From positions 1-64,000 of the forward strand of contig DASXYG010000096.1 in NCBI GenBank assembly GCA_036502625.1: a stretch of 64,000 nucleotides of DNA. The letters are read 5' to 3'. Below the pieces are notes generated by a model, which saw only the letters and a list, made by a program, of their open reading frames with translations, made no database searches and was not told the DNA's origin. This DNA is from DASXYG01 sp036502625 (GTDB lineage: Bacteria > Actinomycetota > Actinomycetes > Streptosporangiales > Streptosporangiaceae). Shown one piece after another: positions 47,812-56,919 of the stretch. Made by a program: the position numbers and the translations under genes. Position 1 is the stretch's first letter, and each line of letters opens with the position of its first letter.

Positions 47812-48736
47812 CCGATTGGCAACCGCCCTGGGAGTGACCGGGGCGGGCGTGGTCCTGGCCGGCGCCCTCGCGGCGTGCGGCGGTTCGGGCACGGCGGCCG
47901 GCGCGCTGCCCGGCTCCGGCGGGGGAGGGGAGCAGAAGCTGGTCGCCGCCACACCGGTGGCGCCCGCCTCCGTCATCTCCGCGAGCTCCACGCTCACCGC
48001 GATCCGCAAGCGCGGCCGGCTCGCCGTGGGCGCCAGCAACGACATCCCGCTGTACTCCCTGAAGGACCCCGTCAACGGGCAGTACACCGGGTTCGACGCC
48101 ACGCTGGCGAAGATGCTCGCGAAGTACATCATCGGCAAGCCGAACGTGAAGTGGGTGAACATCACCTCCGACACCCGCGAGGCGCTGCTGGAGAACGGCA
48201 CGATCGACACGGCGATCGCCACCTACCAGATCACCCCCGACCGGGCGAAGAAGGTCAACTTCGCCGGGCCGTACCTCATGGGCGGCGGCGGCCTGCTGGT
48301 CCGTAAGGACAACACGACCATCCACGGCATGGCCGACCTCGCCGGCAAGACCGTCACGACGATGCCCGCCATCGCCTCGGAGGACCTCCACAAGCGGCAG
48401 CCGAAGGCCAAGCAGGTGATCTTCGACTCGGCGACCCAGTGCCTGAAGGCGCTCCAGCAGGGCCGGGCCGACGCGTTCTACCTCAACACCGCCATCCTCG
48501 ACGGCTTCCTCACGAAGAACCACGACGTGAAGTACGCCGGCGCCCCCATCCCCGACGTCCCGTTCGGCATCGGCCTCCCGAAGGACGACCCGGCCATGAA
48601 GAAGGCCGTCAACGCCTGGCTCACCCAGATCGAGACGAGCGGCCAGTGGACCAGGCTCTGGCAGACCACGGTCGGCACCGTCCAGAAGCGCACACCCCCC
48701 AAGCCACCCAAGCCCGGCACGGTCCCGGGCACCTGA
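47804..48736 (+). CDS. ABC transporter substrate-binding lipoprotein, amino-acid (PAAT) type
   Basis: A 310-residue family 3 solute-binding protein anchored by lipid. The lipobox LAACG gives the Cys near residue 24, followed by a Gly-rich linker. The mature part shows IRKRGRLAVGASNDIPLYSL, YTGFDATLAKMLAKYI, the ligand Arg/Asp region TYQITPDRAKKVNFAGPYLM and DLAGKTVTTM. It ends in a Lys/Pro tail (KPPKPG). It overlaps the C45 gene by eight bases; GAAGGG precedes the ATG at 47804. It likely binds a polar amino-acid-like ligand. Confidence 0.9.
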   Translation: MRNRLATALGVTGAGVVLAGALAACGGSGTAAGALPGSGGGGEQKLVAATPVAPASVISASSTLTAIRKRGRLAVGASNDIPLYSLKDPVNGQYTGFDATLAKMLAKYIIGKPNVKWVNITSDTREALLENGTIDTAIATYQITPDRAKKVNFAGPYLMGGGGLLVRKDNTTIHGMADLAGKTVTTMPAIASEDLHKRQPKAKQVIFDSATQCLKALQQGRADAFYLNTAILDGFLTKNHDVKYAGAPIPDVPFGIGLPKDDPAMKKAVNAWLTQIETSGQWTRLWQTTVGTVQKRTPPKPPKPGTVPGT

Positions 48737-48737
48737 C

Positions 48738-49382
48738 ATGGGCGTCGTCCTCGCGCACCTTCCGGAGATCGGCGGCGGCCTGCTGGTCACCCTGGAGCTG
48801 ACCGTGCTCGCGTTCGCCGGCGCCCTCGTGCTCGGCACGATCGTGGCGGTCTTCCGCATCAGCCCGCTCCCGCCGCTGCGCGCCCTCGGCCTCGCGTACG
48901 TCGAGGTCTTCCGCAACATCCCGCTGCTGATGCTGCTCGTCCTGATCGCCTTCGGGCTGCCCGAGGCGGGGCTGAAGCTCTCGCTGTTCGCCAGCGCCAC
49001 CGTCGGCATGGGCATGTACGCCGCGGCGTACGTCTGCGAGGCCATCAGGTCCGGCGTGCAGACCATCGGCGCCGGCCAGGTGGAGGCGGCGCGGGCCATC
49101 GGCCTCACGTTCGGCCAGGTCCTGCGCCACGTCGTCCTGCCGCAGGCGTTCCGTTCGATGGCCCAGCCGCTCGGCAACATCTTCATCGCCGTCGCGCTCG
49201 GCACCTCCCTGTCCGCCTCCATCGGCCTGATGGACCTCACCGGCGTGACCCGCCTGCTCAACGTCGCGTACGCGGAGCCCATCGCCACCTTCGCGGCCGC
49301 GGCCGTCTGCTACGTCCTGATCACCCTGTCCGGCGGCCTGCTCACCGGCGCCGTCGAGCGCCGCGCGCGGATCCTCAGGTAA
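48738..49382 (+). CDS. ABC transporter permease, PAAT type (1)
   Basis: A 214-residue HisM/GlnP-type permease with about five TMs. The family marks are YVEVFRNIPLLMLLVLIAFG near the start and the coupling-helix EAA loop VEAARAIGLTFGQVLRHVVL, then PQAFRSMAQPLGN. It follows the binding protein by one base and is the partner of permease 2. Together they would form the heterodimeric channel of an importer. Confidence 0.92.
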   Translation: MGVVLAHLPEIGGGLLVTLELTVLAFAGALVLGTIVAVFRISPLPPLRALGLAYVEVFRNIPLLMLLVLIAFGLPEAGLKLSLFASATVGMGMYAAAYVCEAIRSGVQTIGAGQVEAARAIGLTFGQVLRHVVLPQAFRSMAQPLGNIFIAVALGTSLSASIGLMDLTGVTRLLNVAYAEPIATFAAAAVCYVLITLSGGLLTGAVERRARILR

Positions 49383-49386
49383 CCGC

Positions 49387-50187
49387 GTGGACACCGCGTT
49401 CCTCTTCGACGCCCCCGGCCCGCGCGCCGCGCGGCGCACCCGGGTGGCCACGGTCGCCTGCTCGGCGGCGCTCGCGGCCGTGGCGGCGTTCGCCGTGTGG
49501 CGGCTCGGGGCCCACGGCGAGCTGGCCGCCGACCACTGGGCGGCGTTCACCACCTGGCCGATCATGCGCTACCTGCTCACCGCGCTGCTCGGAACGGTGC
49601 AGGCCGCGCTGGTCGCGGGCGCGCTGGCGCTGCCGGTCGGCGCGGTGCTGGCGCTGGCCCGGCTGTCCCGCCTCCGCCCGATCCGCCTGGCCGCCACGGG
49701 CTACATCGAGCTGTTCCGCGCCGTCCCGCTGCTGCTGCTCATCTACGTCTTCCTGCTCGCCCTGCCCGCCGCCGGGGTCAGGGTCCCGGTGTTCTGGCAG
49801 CTCGTGCTCGCGGTGTCCATCCACCACACGGCGGTGTTCGCGGAGGTCTTCCGGGCCGGCGTCCTCGCGCTCGACCGCGGCCAGACCGAGGCGGCGCTGA
49901 GCATCGGCTTGACCCACGGCCAGGCCATGCGGCTCGTGGTGATCCCGCAGGCGCTGCGCAACCTCGCGCCGTCCCTGGTCAGCCAGGTCGTCACGCTCCT
50001 GAAGGACACCACGCTGGGCTACGTGGTGTCCTATCCCGAGCTGCTGGAATCCGCCCGCGTCCTCGGGGAGTACACCGGCAACCTGCTGCCGACCTACCTG
50101 GTCATCGCGGCGCTGTTCATCGTCGTCAACCTCGCGCTCACCCGGCTGGCGCACCACCTGGAGAAGAGGCGGCACGCCCATGCGTGA
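49387..50187 (+). CDS. ABC transporter permease, PAAT type (2)
   Basis: A 266-residue permease. Family marks are YIELFRAVPLLLLIYVFLLA and the EAA loop TEAALSIGLTHGQAMRLVVI, then PQALRNLAPSLVSQ. An N-terminal extension of about 50 residues (RAARRTRVATVACS and a TM) precedes the standard core. It starts with GTG four bases after permease 1 and overlaps the hydrolase by eight bases. No ATP-binding subunit follows, so the importer must use an ATPase encoded elsewhere. Confidence 0.92.
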   Translation: MDTAFLFDAPGPRAARRTRVATVACSAALAAVAAFAVWRLGAHGELAADHWAAFTTWPIMRYLLTALLGTVQAALVAGALALPVGAVLALARLSRLRPIRLAATGYIELFRAVPLLLLIYVFLLALPAAGVRVPVFWQLVLAVSIHHTAVFAEVFRAGVLALDRGQTEAALSIGLTHGQAMRLVVIPQALRNLAPSLVSQVVTLLKDTTLGYVVSYPELLESARVLGEYTGNLLPTYLVIAALFIVVNLALTRLAHHLEKRRHAHA

Positions 50188-51025
50188 CACCCCCGGCCAC
50201 GGCACCCACCTGTCGTACTACCAGTTCGGCCGCACCCCGTTCTTCGCCTCGCGCGACGACCAGCGGTTCTCCTACTGCCTGTACGTCCCGCGCGACTACG
50301 ACGAGGCCGGCGACCGCACCTACCCGCTGGTCGTCCTCGTGCACGGCACCGAGCGCGGCGCGTGGACCTACCGCGACGAGTTCGTCGAGTTCTGCGAGGC
50401 GAACGGCTGCGTCGCGCTGGCGCCGCTGTTCCCCGGCGGCATCGGCACCCCCGGCGAGCTCGACGGCTACAAGTTCATCGCGCACGACGGCATCCGCTAC
50501 GACCATGTGCTGCTCGCGATGATCGACGAAGTGGCCGCCACCTGGCGGGTCGACCCCGCCCGCTTCCTGCTGCACGGCTTCTCCGGCGGCGGCCACTTCA
50601 CCCACCGCTTCCTCTACCTCCACCCGGAGCGGCTCGCGGCCGCGTCGATCGGCGCCCCCGGCGTCGTCACCCTGCTCGACGCCACCCGCGACTGGTGGGT
50701 CGGCACCGCCGACATCGCGGAACGGTTCGGCGCCCCGATCGACCTCGCCGCGTTGCGCGCCGTCCCCGTGCAGACCGTGATCGGCGCCGACGACACCGAG
50801 ACCTGGGAGATCACCATCCCGCCGGAAAGCCCGCGCTGGATGCCCGGCGCCGACGCCCAGGGCGCCAACCGGCAGGACCGCATCGCCGCGCTGGGCGCGT
50901 CGCTGGAGCGCAACGGCGTCGCCGTCCGCCACGACGTCGTGCCCGGCGTCGCCCATGACGGCTACGCGATCCTCGGCCCGGTCCGCGCCTTCTTCGCCGG
51001 CGTCCTGAAGGGCGGCGCGCGGTGA
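50180..51025 (+). CDS. Alpha/beta hydrolase (esterase, PHB-depolymerase-like)
   Basis: A 281-residue alpha/beta hydrolase. The nucleophile elbow GFSGGG gives S135; HGTERG (55-60) forms the oxyanion region; candidate acid and base are D in IGADDTETW and H in PGVAHDGYA. No signal peptide is present, so it is cytosolic. It is coupled upstream and downstream by short overlaps. In this operon it probably cleaves an ester or peptide-like bond in the imported compound. Confidence 0.85.
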   Translation: MRDTPGHGTHLSYYQFGRTPFFASRDDQRFSYCLYVPRDYDEAGDRTYPLVVLVHGTERGAWTYRDEFVEFCEANGCVALAPLFPGGIGTPGELDGYKFIAHDGIRYDHVLLAMIDEVAATWRVDPARFLLHGFSGGGHFTHRFLYLHPERLAAASIGAPGVVTLLDATRDWWVGTADIAERFGAPIDLAALRAVPVQTVIGADDTETWEITIPPESPRWMPGADAQGANRQDRIAALGASLERNGVAVRHDVVPGVAHDGYAILGPVRAFFAGVLKGGAR

Positions 51026-52464
51026 CCGACGACGACCTGCTCTACCTCCCGGCCACCGAGCTGCGCGCCCGCTACACCGCGCGCGAGGTCTCCCCGGTCG
51101 AGGCCGTCACCGCGGTGATCCGCCGTACGGAATCGGTCGGCGGCCACGTCAACGCGTTCGCCGAGGAGCGGTTCGACGAGGCGCTGGCCGAGGCGTCCGC
51201 CGCCGAGGAGCGCTACCGCGACGGCACCGCCCGGCCGCTGGAAGGCCTGCCGGTGGCGCTGAAAGAGGAGCAGCCGATCGCCGGCCTTCCGCTCCGCGAG
51301 GGCTCCGCGCTGCTGGCCGGCTCCATCGCCGCCGAGACCCACCCGATCGTGCCGCGCATCCGCGCCGCCGGCGGCATCGTGCACGCCCGCACCACCACAC
51401 CGGAGTTCTGCGCCGCCGGGTTCACCCAGACCGAGATGTGGGGCGTCACCCGCACCCCGTGGAACACCGCGTACTCCTCCGGCGGCTCGTCCGGCGGCTC
51501 CGGCGCCGCGCTCGCCGCCGGCACGACCGCCCTGGCCACCGGGTCCGACATCGGCGGCTCCATCCGCATCCCGGCCGCGTTCAACGGCGTCGTCGGCTAC
51601 AAACCGCCGTACGGCCGCGTCCCCGCCCTCCATCCGTACAACCTGGACCACTACTGCCACGACGGCCCCATGGCGCGTACGGTCGCCGACTGCGCGCTGC
51701 TCACGAACGTCATCGCCGGCCGCCATCCGGGCGACCCGGTCTCCGTCCCGTTCGCCACGCCCATCCCCGAGACGCTCGCGCCCGTGGCGGGCCGCCGCGT
51801 GGCGCTGTGCGTCCACCTGGGCGACTACCCGGTCGCCGCCGACGTCGAGGCGCGCGTGCGCGAGGCCGCCGCCGCGCTGGCCGACGCGGGCGCCGCGGTC
51901 ACCGAGATCGAGCTGCCGTGGAGCCGCGCGGAGCTGATGCGCGCCGCGTGGGCGCACTACGGCGCGATCTTCGCGCCGCTCGTCCGCGAGGTCATGGCCG
52001 AGCACGGCGACGGCATCCTCGGCTACACCCGCGACTTCGTCGAACGCGCCGAGGCCGCATACCGGCGCGACGGCTTCTACGCGGCGCTGCGCACCGAGGG
52101 CCGGGTCCACGCCGACCTGGCCGCCGTCTTCGCCGAGCACGACGCGCTGATCTGCCCCACGTCCGGCGTCCCCGCGTTCCCCGCCGGCGACGACCTGCTC
52201 GGCGGCCGGCTGAGCGTCGACGGCGCCGAATGGCGGTTCGCGCACAACCTCGAGGTGCCGCTGTGCGTGCCGTTCAACATGGCGAGCCGGTGCCCGGTGA
52301 TCAGCGTGCCGGCCGGGCTCGCGGCCAACGGCGTGCCGGTCGGCCTCCAGGTCGCCGGCCGCCCGTACGACGACACCACGGTGTTCGAGGTCGCCGCCGC
52401 CGTCCAGGCCGCCCACCCGTGGTACACCGATCCGTCCTGGCGCCCGGCGCTCACGGCGGCGTGA
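51022..52464 (+). CDS. Amidase-signature family hydrolase
   Basis: A 480-residue amidase. The Ser-cisSer-Lys triad is visible: K81 in PVALKEEQP, cis-Ser in YSSGGSSGGSGAAL (S156/S157) and nucleophile S180 in GSDIGGSIRIPAAFNG. It hydrolyses an amide to acid and ammonia. It starts at GTG in a GTGA overlap with the hydrolase gene. With the C45 hydrolase and alpha/beta hydrolase it gives the operon three different amide/ester-cleaving enzymes. Confidence 0.93.
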   Translation: MTDDDLLYLPATELRARYTAREVSPVEAVTAVIRRTESVGGHVNAFAEERFDEALAEASAAEERYRDGTARPLEGLPVALKEEQPIAGLPLREGSALLAGSIAAETHPIVPRIRAAGGIVHARTTTPEFCAAGFTQTEMWGVTRTPWNTAYSSGGSSGGSGAALAAGTTALATGSDIGGSIRIPAAFNGVVGYKPPYGRVPALHPYNLDHYCHDGPMARTVADCALLTNVIAGRHPGDPVSVPFATPIPETLAPVAGRRVALCVHLGDYPVAADVEARVREAAAALADAGAAVTEIELPWSRAELMRAAWAHYGAIFAPLVREVMAEHGDGILGYTRDFVERAEAAYRRDGFYAALRTEGRVHADLAAVFAEHDALICPTSGVPAFPAGDDLLGGRLSVDGAEWRFAHNLEVPLCVPFNMASRCPVISVPAGLAANGVPVGLQVAGRPYDDTTVFEVAAAVQAAHPWYTDPSWRPALTAA

Positions 52465-52466
52465 CC

Positions 52467-52850
52467 ATGTCCTGGATCACCAAGATCGGCATCGTGGAGC
52501 TGACCGTCGGCGTGCTCACCGGCTGGGCCATGGTCTACGTCACGCGCACCCCCAGGGAGCGCCGCATCGCCGCCGGCCTCCGCGACGCGCGCCGCATCCG
52601 CCAGGGCCACATCGAACTGCTCATGCAGGGCACGCTGGTGACCGCCATCGGCGTAGCGGTCCCGTCGCCGCCGGTGGCCGCCGCCGTGCTGATCGTGGTC
52701 TTCGCCTGGCTGGCCCCGCTCGCCTTCTTCCCGGTCGCCTTCCGCCCCGAATGGGGCGACCTGCGCGTCTTCCGGCTGCTCGACAACACGACGTTCGCGG
52801 CGCTGTCCGTCGGCTTCGTCTGGCTGGCGGTGGTGGTCGTCATGCGGTGA
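52467..52850 (+). CDS. Small four-TM membrane protein of unknown function
   Basis: A 127-residue protein with hydrophobic segments at ~5-25, ~50-70, ~75-92 and ~108-126. A basic loop [20 protein letters not shown] lies after the first. I do not recognise the family. It starts three bases past the amidase stop, so it is probably the last gene of the operon. The first segment with the following basic loop gives the topology N-terminus outside or inside unclear. Confidence 0.65.
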   Translation: MSWITKIGIVELTVGVLTGWAMVYVTRTPRERRIAAGLRDARRIRQGHIELLMQGTLVTAIGVAVPSPPVAAAVLIVVFAWLAPLAFFPVAFRPEWGDLRVFRLLDNTTFAALSVGFVWLAVVVVMR

Positions 52851-52896
52851 CGGGCGGGCCGGGGAATCACGGCGGGCGGGAGGTGTTGATCAGGGC

Positions 52897-53334
52897 ATGG
52901 CATTCACCGGAGATTACGAACCGAGCGGCACTCAGTGGGTCCGCGAGCAGGTCGAGCAGATCGTGCGCACCGGGACGACCGAGGGCGTCATGGTCCGCGA
53001 CCTTCCGATCGTGCTGGTCACGTACCGGGGCGTGAAGACCGGCAAGGTCCGCAAGACGCCGCTGATGCGCGTCGAGCACGACGGGAGCTACGCCGCGGTC
53101 GCGTCCCAGGGCGGCGCGCCGGTCAACCCGCAGTGGTACACCAGCCTCGTCGCCAACCCGGTCGTCGAGGTCCAGGACGGCGCGGCGAGCGGGGAGTACC
53201 GGGCGCGCGAGGTGACCGGCGAGGAGAAGGCCGAGTGGTGGCGCCATGCGGTGGCCGCGTACCCGCCGTACGCCGACTACCAGGAGAAGACCGACCGCCA
53301 GATCCCGGTCTTCGTCCTCGAACCGGTCGCCTGA
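52897..53334 (+). CDS. Ddn/DUF385-family nitroreductase-like protein
   Basis: A 145-residue protein, second of this family in the window. The core [20 protein letters not shown] (residues ~41-60), [20 protein letters not shown] (65-84) with the cofactor-loop residues ([12 protein letters not shown]), and the C-terminal [10 protein letters not shown] match F420-dependent Ddn proteins. The longer N-terminal helix is typical. GGGCGGGAGG precedes the ATG at about 20 bases, so the ribosome site is weak. Convergent with the Lrp/AsnC gene. Confidence 0.85.
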   Translation: MAFTGDYEPSGTQWVREQVEQIVRTGTTEGVMVRDLPIVLVTYRGVKTGKVRKTPLMRVEHDGSYAAVASQGGAPVNPQWYTSLVANPVVEVQDGAASGEYRAREVTGEEKAEWWRHAVAAYPPYADYQEKTDRQIPVFVLEPVA

Positions 53335-53358
53335 GGCCCGGCGCGGCGCCGGCGGCCG

Positions 53359-53811
53359 TCACGCCTTGTCATCGGCGCCCGGGGAGACCGGGCGTTCGAA
53401 GAAGGTCTCCAGCACGACCGTCGCCTGCGTCCCGCTGACCCCGTCGATCGCGTGGATCCGGCGCAGGACGTCCTGGAGGCGCTCGGTGGTCGGGGTGCGC
53501 ACCTTCACCAGCACCGCGGCGCTGCCGGCGATGACGTGCGCCTCCAGGACCTCCGGCAGTTCGGCGAACGCCGGCGCGGAATCGCCCATCCAGACGGTCG
53601 CGCTCACCAGCACGTACGTGAGGACCCCGCCGCCCACCGCGGCGGGGTCGACCTCGGCCGTCGTGCGCCGGATGACGCCGCGCTCCCGCAGCTTGCGCAC
53701 CCGCTCGTGGGCCGCGCCCGCGGACAGGCCGGCGGCCTCGCCCAGCGCGGCGTACGACTGCGCGGCGTCCTGCTGGAGCCGGGCCAGCAGGACGCGATCA
53801 AGGTGATCCAC
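53359..53811 (-). CDS. Lrp/AsnC-family regulator
   Basis: A 150-residue regulator. The HTH occupies residues 1-55 (LDRVLLARLQQDAAQSYAAL, GEAAGLSAGAAHERVRKLRE); the RAM effector domain is at ~65-140 (LTYVLVSATVWM, VIAGSAAVLVKVRTP). It starts with GTG at 53811 after GAGGATCC. It is divergent from the lactonase-like gene, which is the most likely target, but Lrp-type proteins can act widely. Confidence 0.88.
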   Translation of the reverse strand: MDHLDRVLLARLQQDAAQSYAALGEAAGLSAGAAHERVRKLRERGVIRRTTAEVDPAAVGGGVLTYVLVSATVWMGDSAPAFAELPEVLEAHVIAGSAAVLVKVRTPTTERLQDVLRRIHAIDGVSGTQATVVLETFFERPVSPGADDKA

Positions 53812-53899
53812 GGATCCTCATTCGGGAATCGCTTGCTAGCGCCGTATGTGGTCTTGCATTCTACATACCGTACCGAAGATGGTTCTGGATGGAGGGTTC
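53812..53899. promoter_or_regulatory. Divergent region between Lrp/AsnC and lactonase genes
   Basis: This 88-base stretch is A+T-richer than its surroundings and contains TCTTGCATTCTACATACCGTA (TTGCAT at 53852-53857 and TACATA nearby), usable as a promoter toward the lactonase, and a GCTTGCTAGCGCC dyad (~53831). An Lrp-type site probably lies here; no clear half-sites can be assigned. Confidence 0.35.
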
Positions 53900-54832
53900 A
53901 TGGCCGGTGAGCGCCCCGCGCTGTTCGAGATGTTCGACGACCGGTTCCGTACGGGCCGGTGCATGATCGGCGACGACGGCCTTGAGGTGCTGTTCACCGG
54001 CTGCCGCTGGGCGGAGGGGCCGATCTACGTGCCCGCCTGGCGGCAGGTGGTCTGGAGCGACATCCCGAACGACCGGATGCTGCGCTGGGACGAGGAGACC
54101 GGGGCCGTCAGCGTGTTCCGCCGCGAGGCCGGCCACACCAACGGCAACACGCTCGACCGCCAGGGCCGGCTGGTCACCTGCGAGCAGGGCAACCGCCGGG
54201 TGACCCGTACCGAGCACGACGGCACCCGTACCGTGCTGGCCGACAGGTGGCAGGGCAGGCGGCTGAACAGCCCGAACGACGCGGCGGTGAGGTCCGACGG
54301 CTCGATCTGGTTCTCCGACCCCGACTTCGGCATCACCAGCGACTACGAGGGCCACCGGGCCGAGAGTGAGATCGGCGCGAACAACGTCTACCGGATCGAC
54401 CCGGCCACCGGCGAGGTGCGGCTGGTCGCGGACGGCTTCGGCGCCCCCAACGGCCTGGTGTTCTCCGCCGACGAGCGGCGCCTGTTCGTCTCCGACACCC
54501 GGGCGGGCCGCATCCGGGTCTTCGACGTCCGCGAGGACGGCACGCTCTCCGACGGCGACGTCTTCGCCGACGCCGCCGCCCGCGAGCACGCCCGCTTCGA
54601 CAACCTGCGCTTCGACGCCGCCGGCCGGCTCTGGGCCGCGGCGATGGGCGACGGCGTGCACTGCTACGACCCGGACGGCACGCTGCTCGGCCGGCTGATC
54701 GTCCCCGAACCGGTGGCCAACATCTCCTGGGGCGGCCCCAAGCGAAACCGCCTCTTCATCACCGCACAGACCACCCTCTACTCCCTGGTCAGCGGCGTCA
54801 CCGGCACCCACCCGACCGGAGACCCGGCATGA
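53900..54832 (+). CDS. SMP-30/gluconolactonase-family lactonase
   Basis: A 310-residue six-bladed beta-propeller hydrolase. Metal-site motifs are WAEGPIYVP (Glu), TNGNTLDRQGRLVTCEQG, RLNSPNDAAVRSDGSIWFSD (the Asn and Asp ligands) and GAPNGLVFSADERRLFVSDT. It opens sugar or other lactones and is usually part of carbohydrate catabolism. GGAGGG lies close before the ATG at 53900; an in-frame ATG at 53879 also exists. Transcribed away from the Lrp/AsnC gene. Confidence 0.88.
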   Translation: MAGERPALFEMFDDRFRTGRCMIGDDGLEVLFTGCRWAEGPIYVPAWRQVVWSDIPNDRMLRWDEETGAVSVFRREAGHTNGNTLDRQGRLVTCEQGNRRVTRTEHDGTRTVLADRWQGRRLNSPNDAAVRSDGSIWFSDPDFGITSDYEGHRAESEIGANNVYRIDPATGEVRLVADGFGAPNGLVFSADERRLFVSDTRAGRIRVFDVREDGTLSDGDVFADAAAREHARFDNLRFDAAGRLWAAAMGDGVHCYDPDGTLLGRLIVPEPVANISWGGPKRNRLFITAQTTLYSLVSGVTGTHPTGDPA

Positions 54833-54852
54833 GCGGCGCCGGGGAGTAGCGG

Positions 54853-56805
54853 CTACACCTCGATGTGCGAGCCCATGATCACCGTACGGTCGCGCGGCAG
54901 GCTGAAGTACTCGGCGGCGTCGGAGGTGATGTACGACGTCGCGACGAAGAGCCGCTTGCGCCAGGGCGCCATCGTCGGCTCGGTGCCGCGGCGGAGCTCG
55001 ATCGTGGACAGGAAGTAGGAGGCCTGGTCGAGCTGGAGGCGGCCCTCGGTGCTGGCCGGGTCGAGCATGCGCAGCGCGGCGGGGACGTCCGGCGTCTCCA
55101 TGTAGCCGTACCGCGCGCTGACGTGGATGATCTTGTCGTCGGTGTAGCCGAGGTCGTCGAGGACCACCCGCTGGTCGGCGGGCACGCGGGGGACCGGCTC
55201 GGTGGTGATCTGCATGATCACGACGTGCTCGTGCCGTACGTGGTTGTGCTCCACGTTCGCCCGCAGCGCCAGCGGCGCGGTCTCCTTGGCCCGGTTGAGG
55301 AACACCGCCGTGCCCGGGACCTGCTGCACGGGCGGCTTGCCGGTGCGCAGCTCCTCGACGAACCCGCGCAGCGACCCCTCGTGGCGTTCGCGCTCGGCCG
55401 TGACGATGGCGCGGCCCCGCTGCCAGGTGGTCATGACGGTGAACGCGGTGACGCCGATCAGCAGCGGCAGCCACGCGCCGTGGATCAGCTTCGTCATGTT
55501 GGCCGCGACGAACAGCAGGTCCACCACGAGCAGGACGGTGGCGCCGATGCCGATCAGCCACCGCGGCGTGCCCCACTTCGCGCGGGCGATGAAGAAGAAC
55601 AGCAGGGTCGTGATCGTCATCGTCGCGGTGACGGCCATGCCGTACGCGAAGGCCAGCGCCGCGGAGCTGCGGAACGCGAAGACCAGCGTGAGCACGGAGG
55701 TCATCAGCAGCCAGTTGATCCACGGCACGTAGATCTGGCCCATCGTGGACGCCGAGGTGTGCGCGATGCGCAGCCGCGGGAGGTAGCCGAGCTGGGCGGC
55801 CTGGGCGGCGACGGAGTACGCGCCGGTGATCACCGCCTGCGACGCGATCACCGTGGCCGCCGTCGCCAGCAGCACCATGGGGAGCCGCCCCCACGCGGGG
55901 ACGAGCAGGAAGAACGGGCTGCTGACGTGGCGCGGGTCGGTGAGGATCAGCGCGCCCTGGCCGAAGTAGCTGAGCACGAGGGCCGGGAGCACCAGGAACA
56001 GCCAGCCCCGGGTGATCGCCCGGCGGCCGAAGTGCCCCATGTCGGCGTACAGCGCCTCGGCGCCGGTGACCGAGAGCACGATCGCGGCCAGGGCGAAGAA
56101 CGCGATGCCGAAGTGGCCGGCGAGGAAGCCCAGCGCGTACGTCGGCGACAGCGCCGTCAGGATGCGCGGGTTCCCGGCGATGCCGCCGATGCCGCACACG
56201 CCGACGACCACGAACCAGACGATCATCACCGGCCCGAACAGCCGGCCGACCGCGGCGGTGCCTTTGCGCTGCACCAGGAACAGCACCACGATGATCACCG
56301 CGGCGATCGGCACGACCAGCTCGTCCATCGACGGCTCGACGACCTTCAGCCCCTCGACCGCCGACAGCACCGAGATCGCCGGCGTGATCATGCTGTCGCC
56401 GAAGAACAGCGACGCGCCGAAGAGGCCGAGCGCCGCGAGCACCGCCGTCGTACGCCGCCGCCGCTGCCCGCTCCACCGGCCCACCAGCGTGATCAGCGCC
56501 ATGATGCCGCCCTCGCCGTCATTGTCGGCGCGCATCGCCAGCAGCACGTACGTCACCGTGACGATGATCATCACCGACCAGAACACCAGCGACACGACCC
56601 CGTACACGTTCTCCGGCCGGATCGGCACCGGATGCGGGTCGCTCGGGCTGAACACGGTCTGGAGCGTGTAGATCGGGCTGGTCCCGATGTCCCCGAACAC
56701 CACCCCGAGCGCCCCGACCACAACGGAAAGCCGTACGGCATTCCGCCTGCCCTGCCCGCCCCCCGCCCCGTCCGCGCCGGTCACGTCCTGCCGTCCGGTC
56801 ACCAC
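54853..56805 (-). CDS. kup: Kup potassium uptake protein
   Basis: A 650-residue K+:H+ symporter with 12 TMs and a cytosolic C-terminal domain (~460-650). The KUP marks are VVFGDIGTSPIYTLQTVF, DGEGGIMALITLVGRW, GDSMITPAISVLSAVEGLKV and FGPVMIVWF. Length is as usual for bacterial Kup. A GTG at 56805 (or 56802) follows GGAGGAGGAAC; a longer frame extends to 56838. It is convergent with the lactonase gene (20 bases between stops). It works with the K+ channel-like protein at 15.1 kb only in the sense of shared ion; no operon link. Confidence 0.93.
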   Translation of the reverse strand: MVTGRQDVTGADGAGGGQGRRNAVRLSVVVGALGVVFGDIGTSPIYTLQTVFSPSDPHPVPIRPENVYGVVSLVFWSVMIIVTVTYVLLAMRADNDGEGGIMALITLVGRWSGQRRRRTTAVLAALGLFGASLFFGDSMITPAISVLSAVEGLKVVEPSMDELVVPIAAVIIVVLFLVQRKGTAAVGRLFGPVMIVWFVVVGVCGIGGIAGNPRILTALSPTYALGFLAGHFGIAFFALAAIVLSVTGAEALYADMGHFGRRAITRGWLFLVLPALVLSYFGQGALILTDPRHVSSPFFLLVPAWGRLPMVLLATAATVIASQAVITGAYSVAAQAAQLGYLPRLRIAHTSASTMGQIYVPWINWLLMTSVLTLVFAFRSSAALAFAYGMAVTATMTITTLLFFFIARAKWGTPRWLIGIGATVLLVVDLLFVAANMTKLIHGAWLPLLIGVTAFTVMTTWQRGRAIVTAERERHEGSLRGFVEELRTGKPPVQQVPGTAVFLNRAKETAPLALRANVEHNHVRHEHVVIMQITTEPVPRVPADQRVVLDDLGYTDDKIIHVSARYGYMETPDVPAALRMLDPASTEGRLQLDQASYFLSTIELRRGTEPTMAPWRKRLFVATSYITSDAAEYFSLPRDRTVIMGSHIEV

Positions 56806-56919
56806 GTTCCTCCTCCGCACGGGCCCCGCGCCCGACATGCCTTGGCGACGGTAGCCGGTCCGGCAGGGCCGCGCGCCGCATTCCCCGGCCCGGCGGGCGA
56901 CGGGTCGCGGGCGGACGGG

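Noticed and set aside
53335..53358. Bidirectional terminator from the GGCGCGGCGCCGG stretch
   Set aside because: The inverted repeat is imperfect and such GC-rich strings are common in this window.
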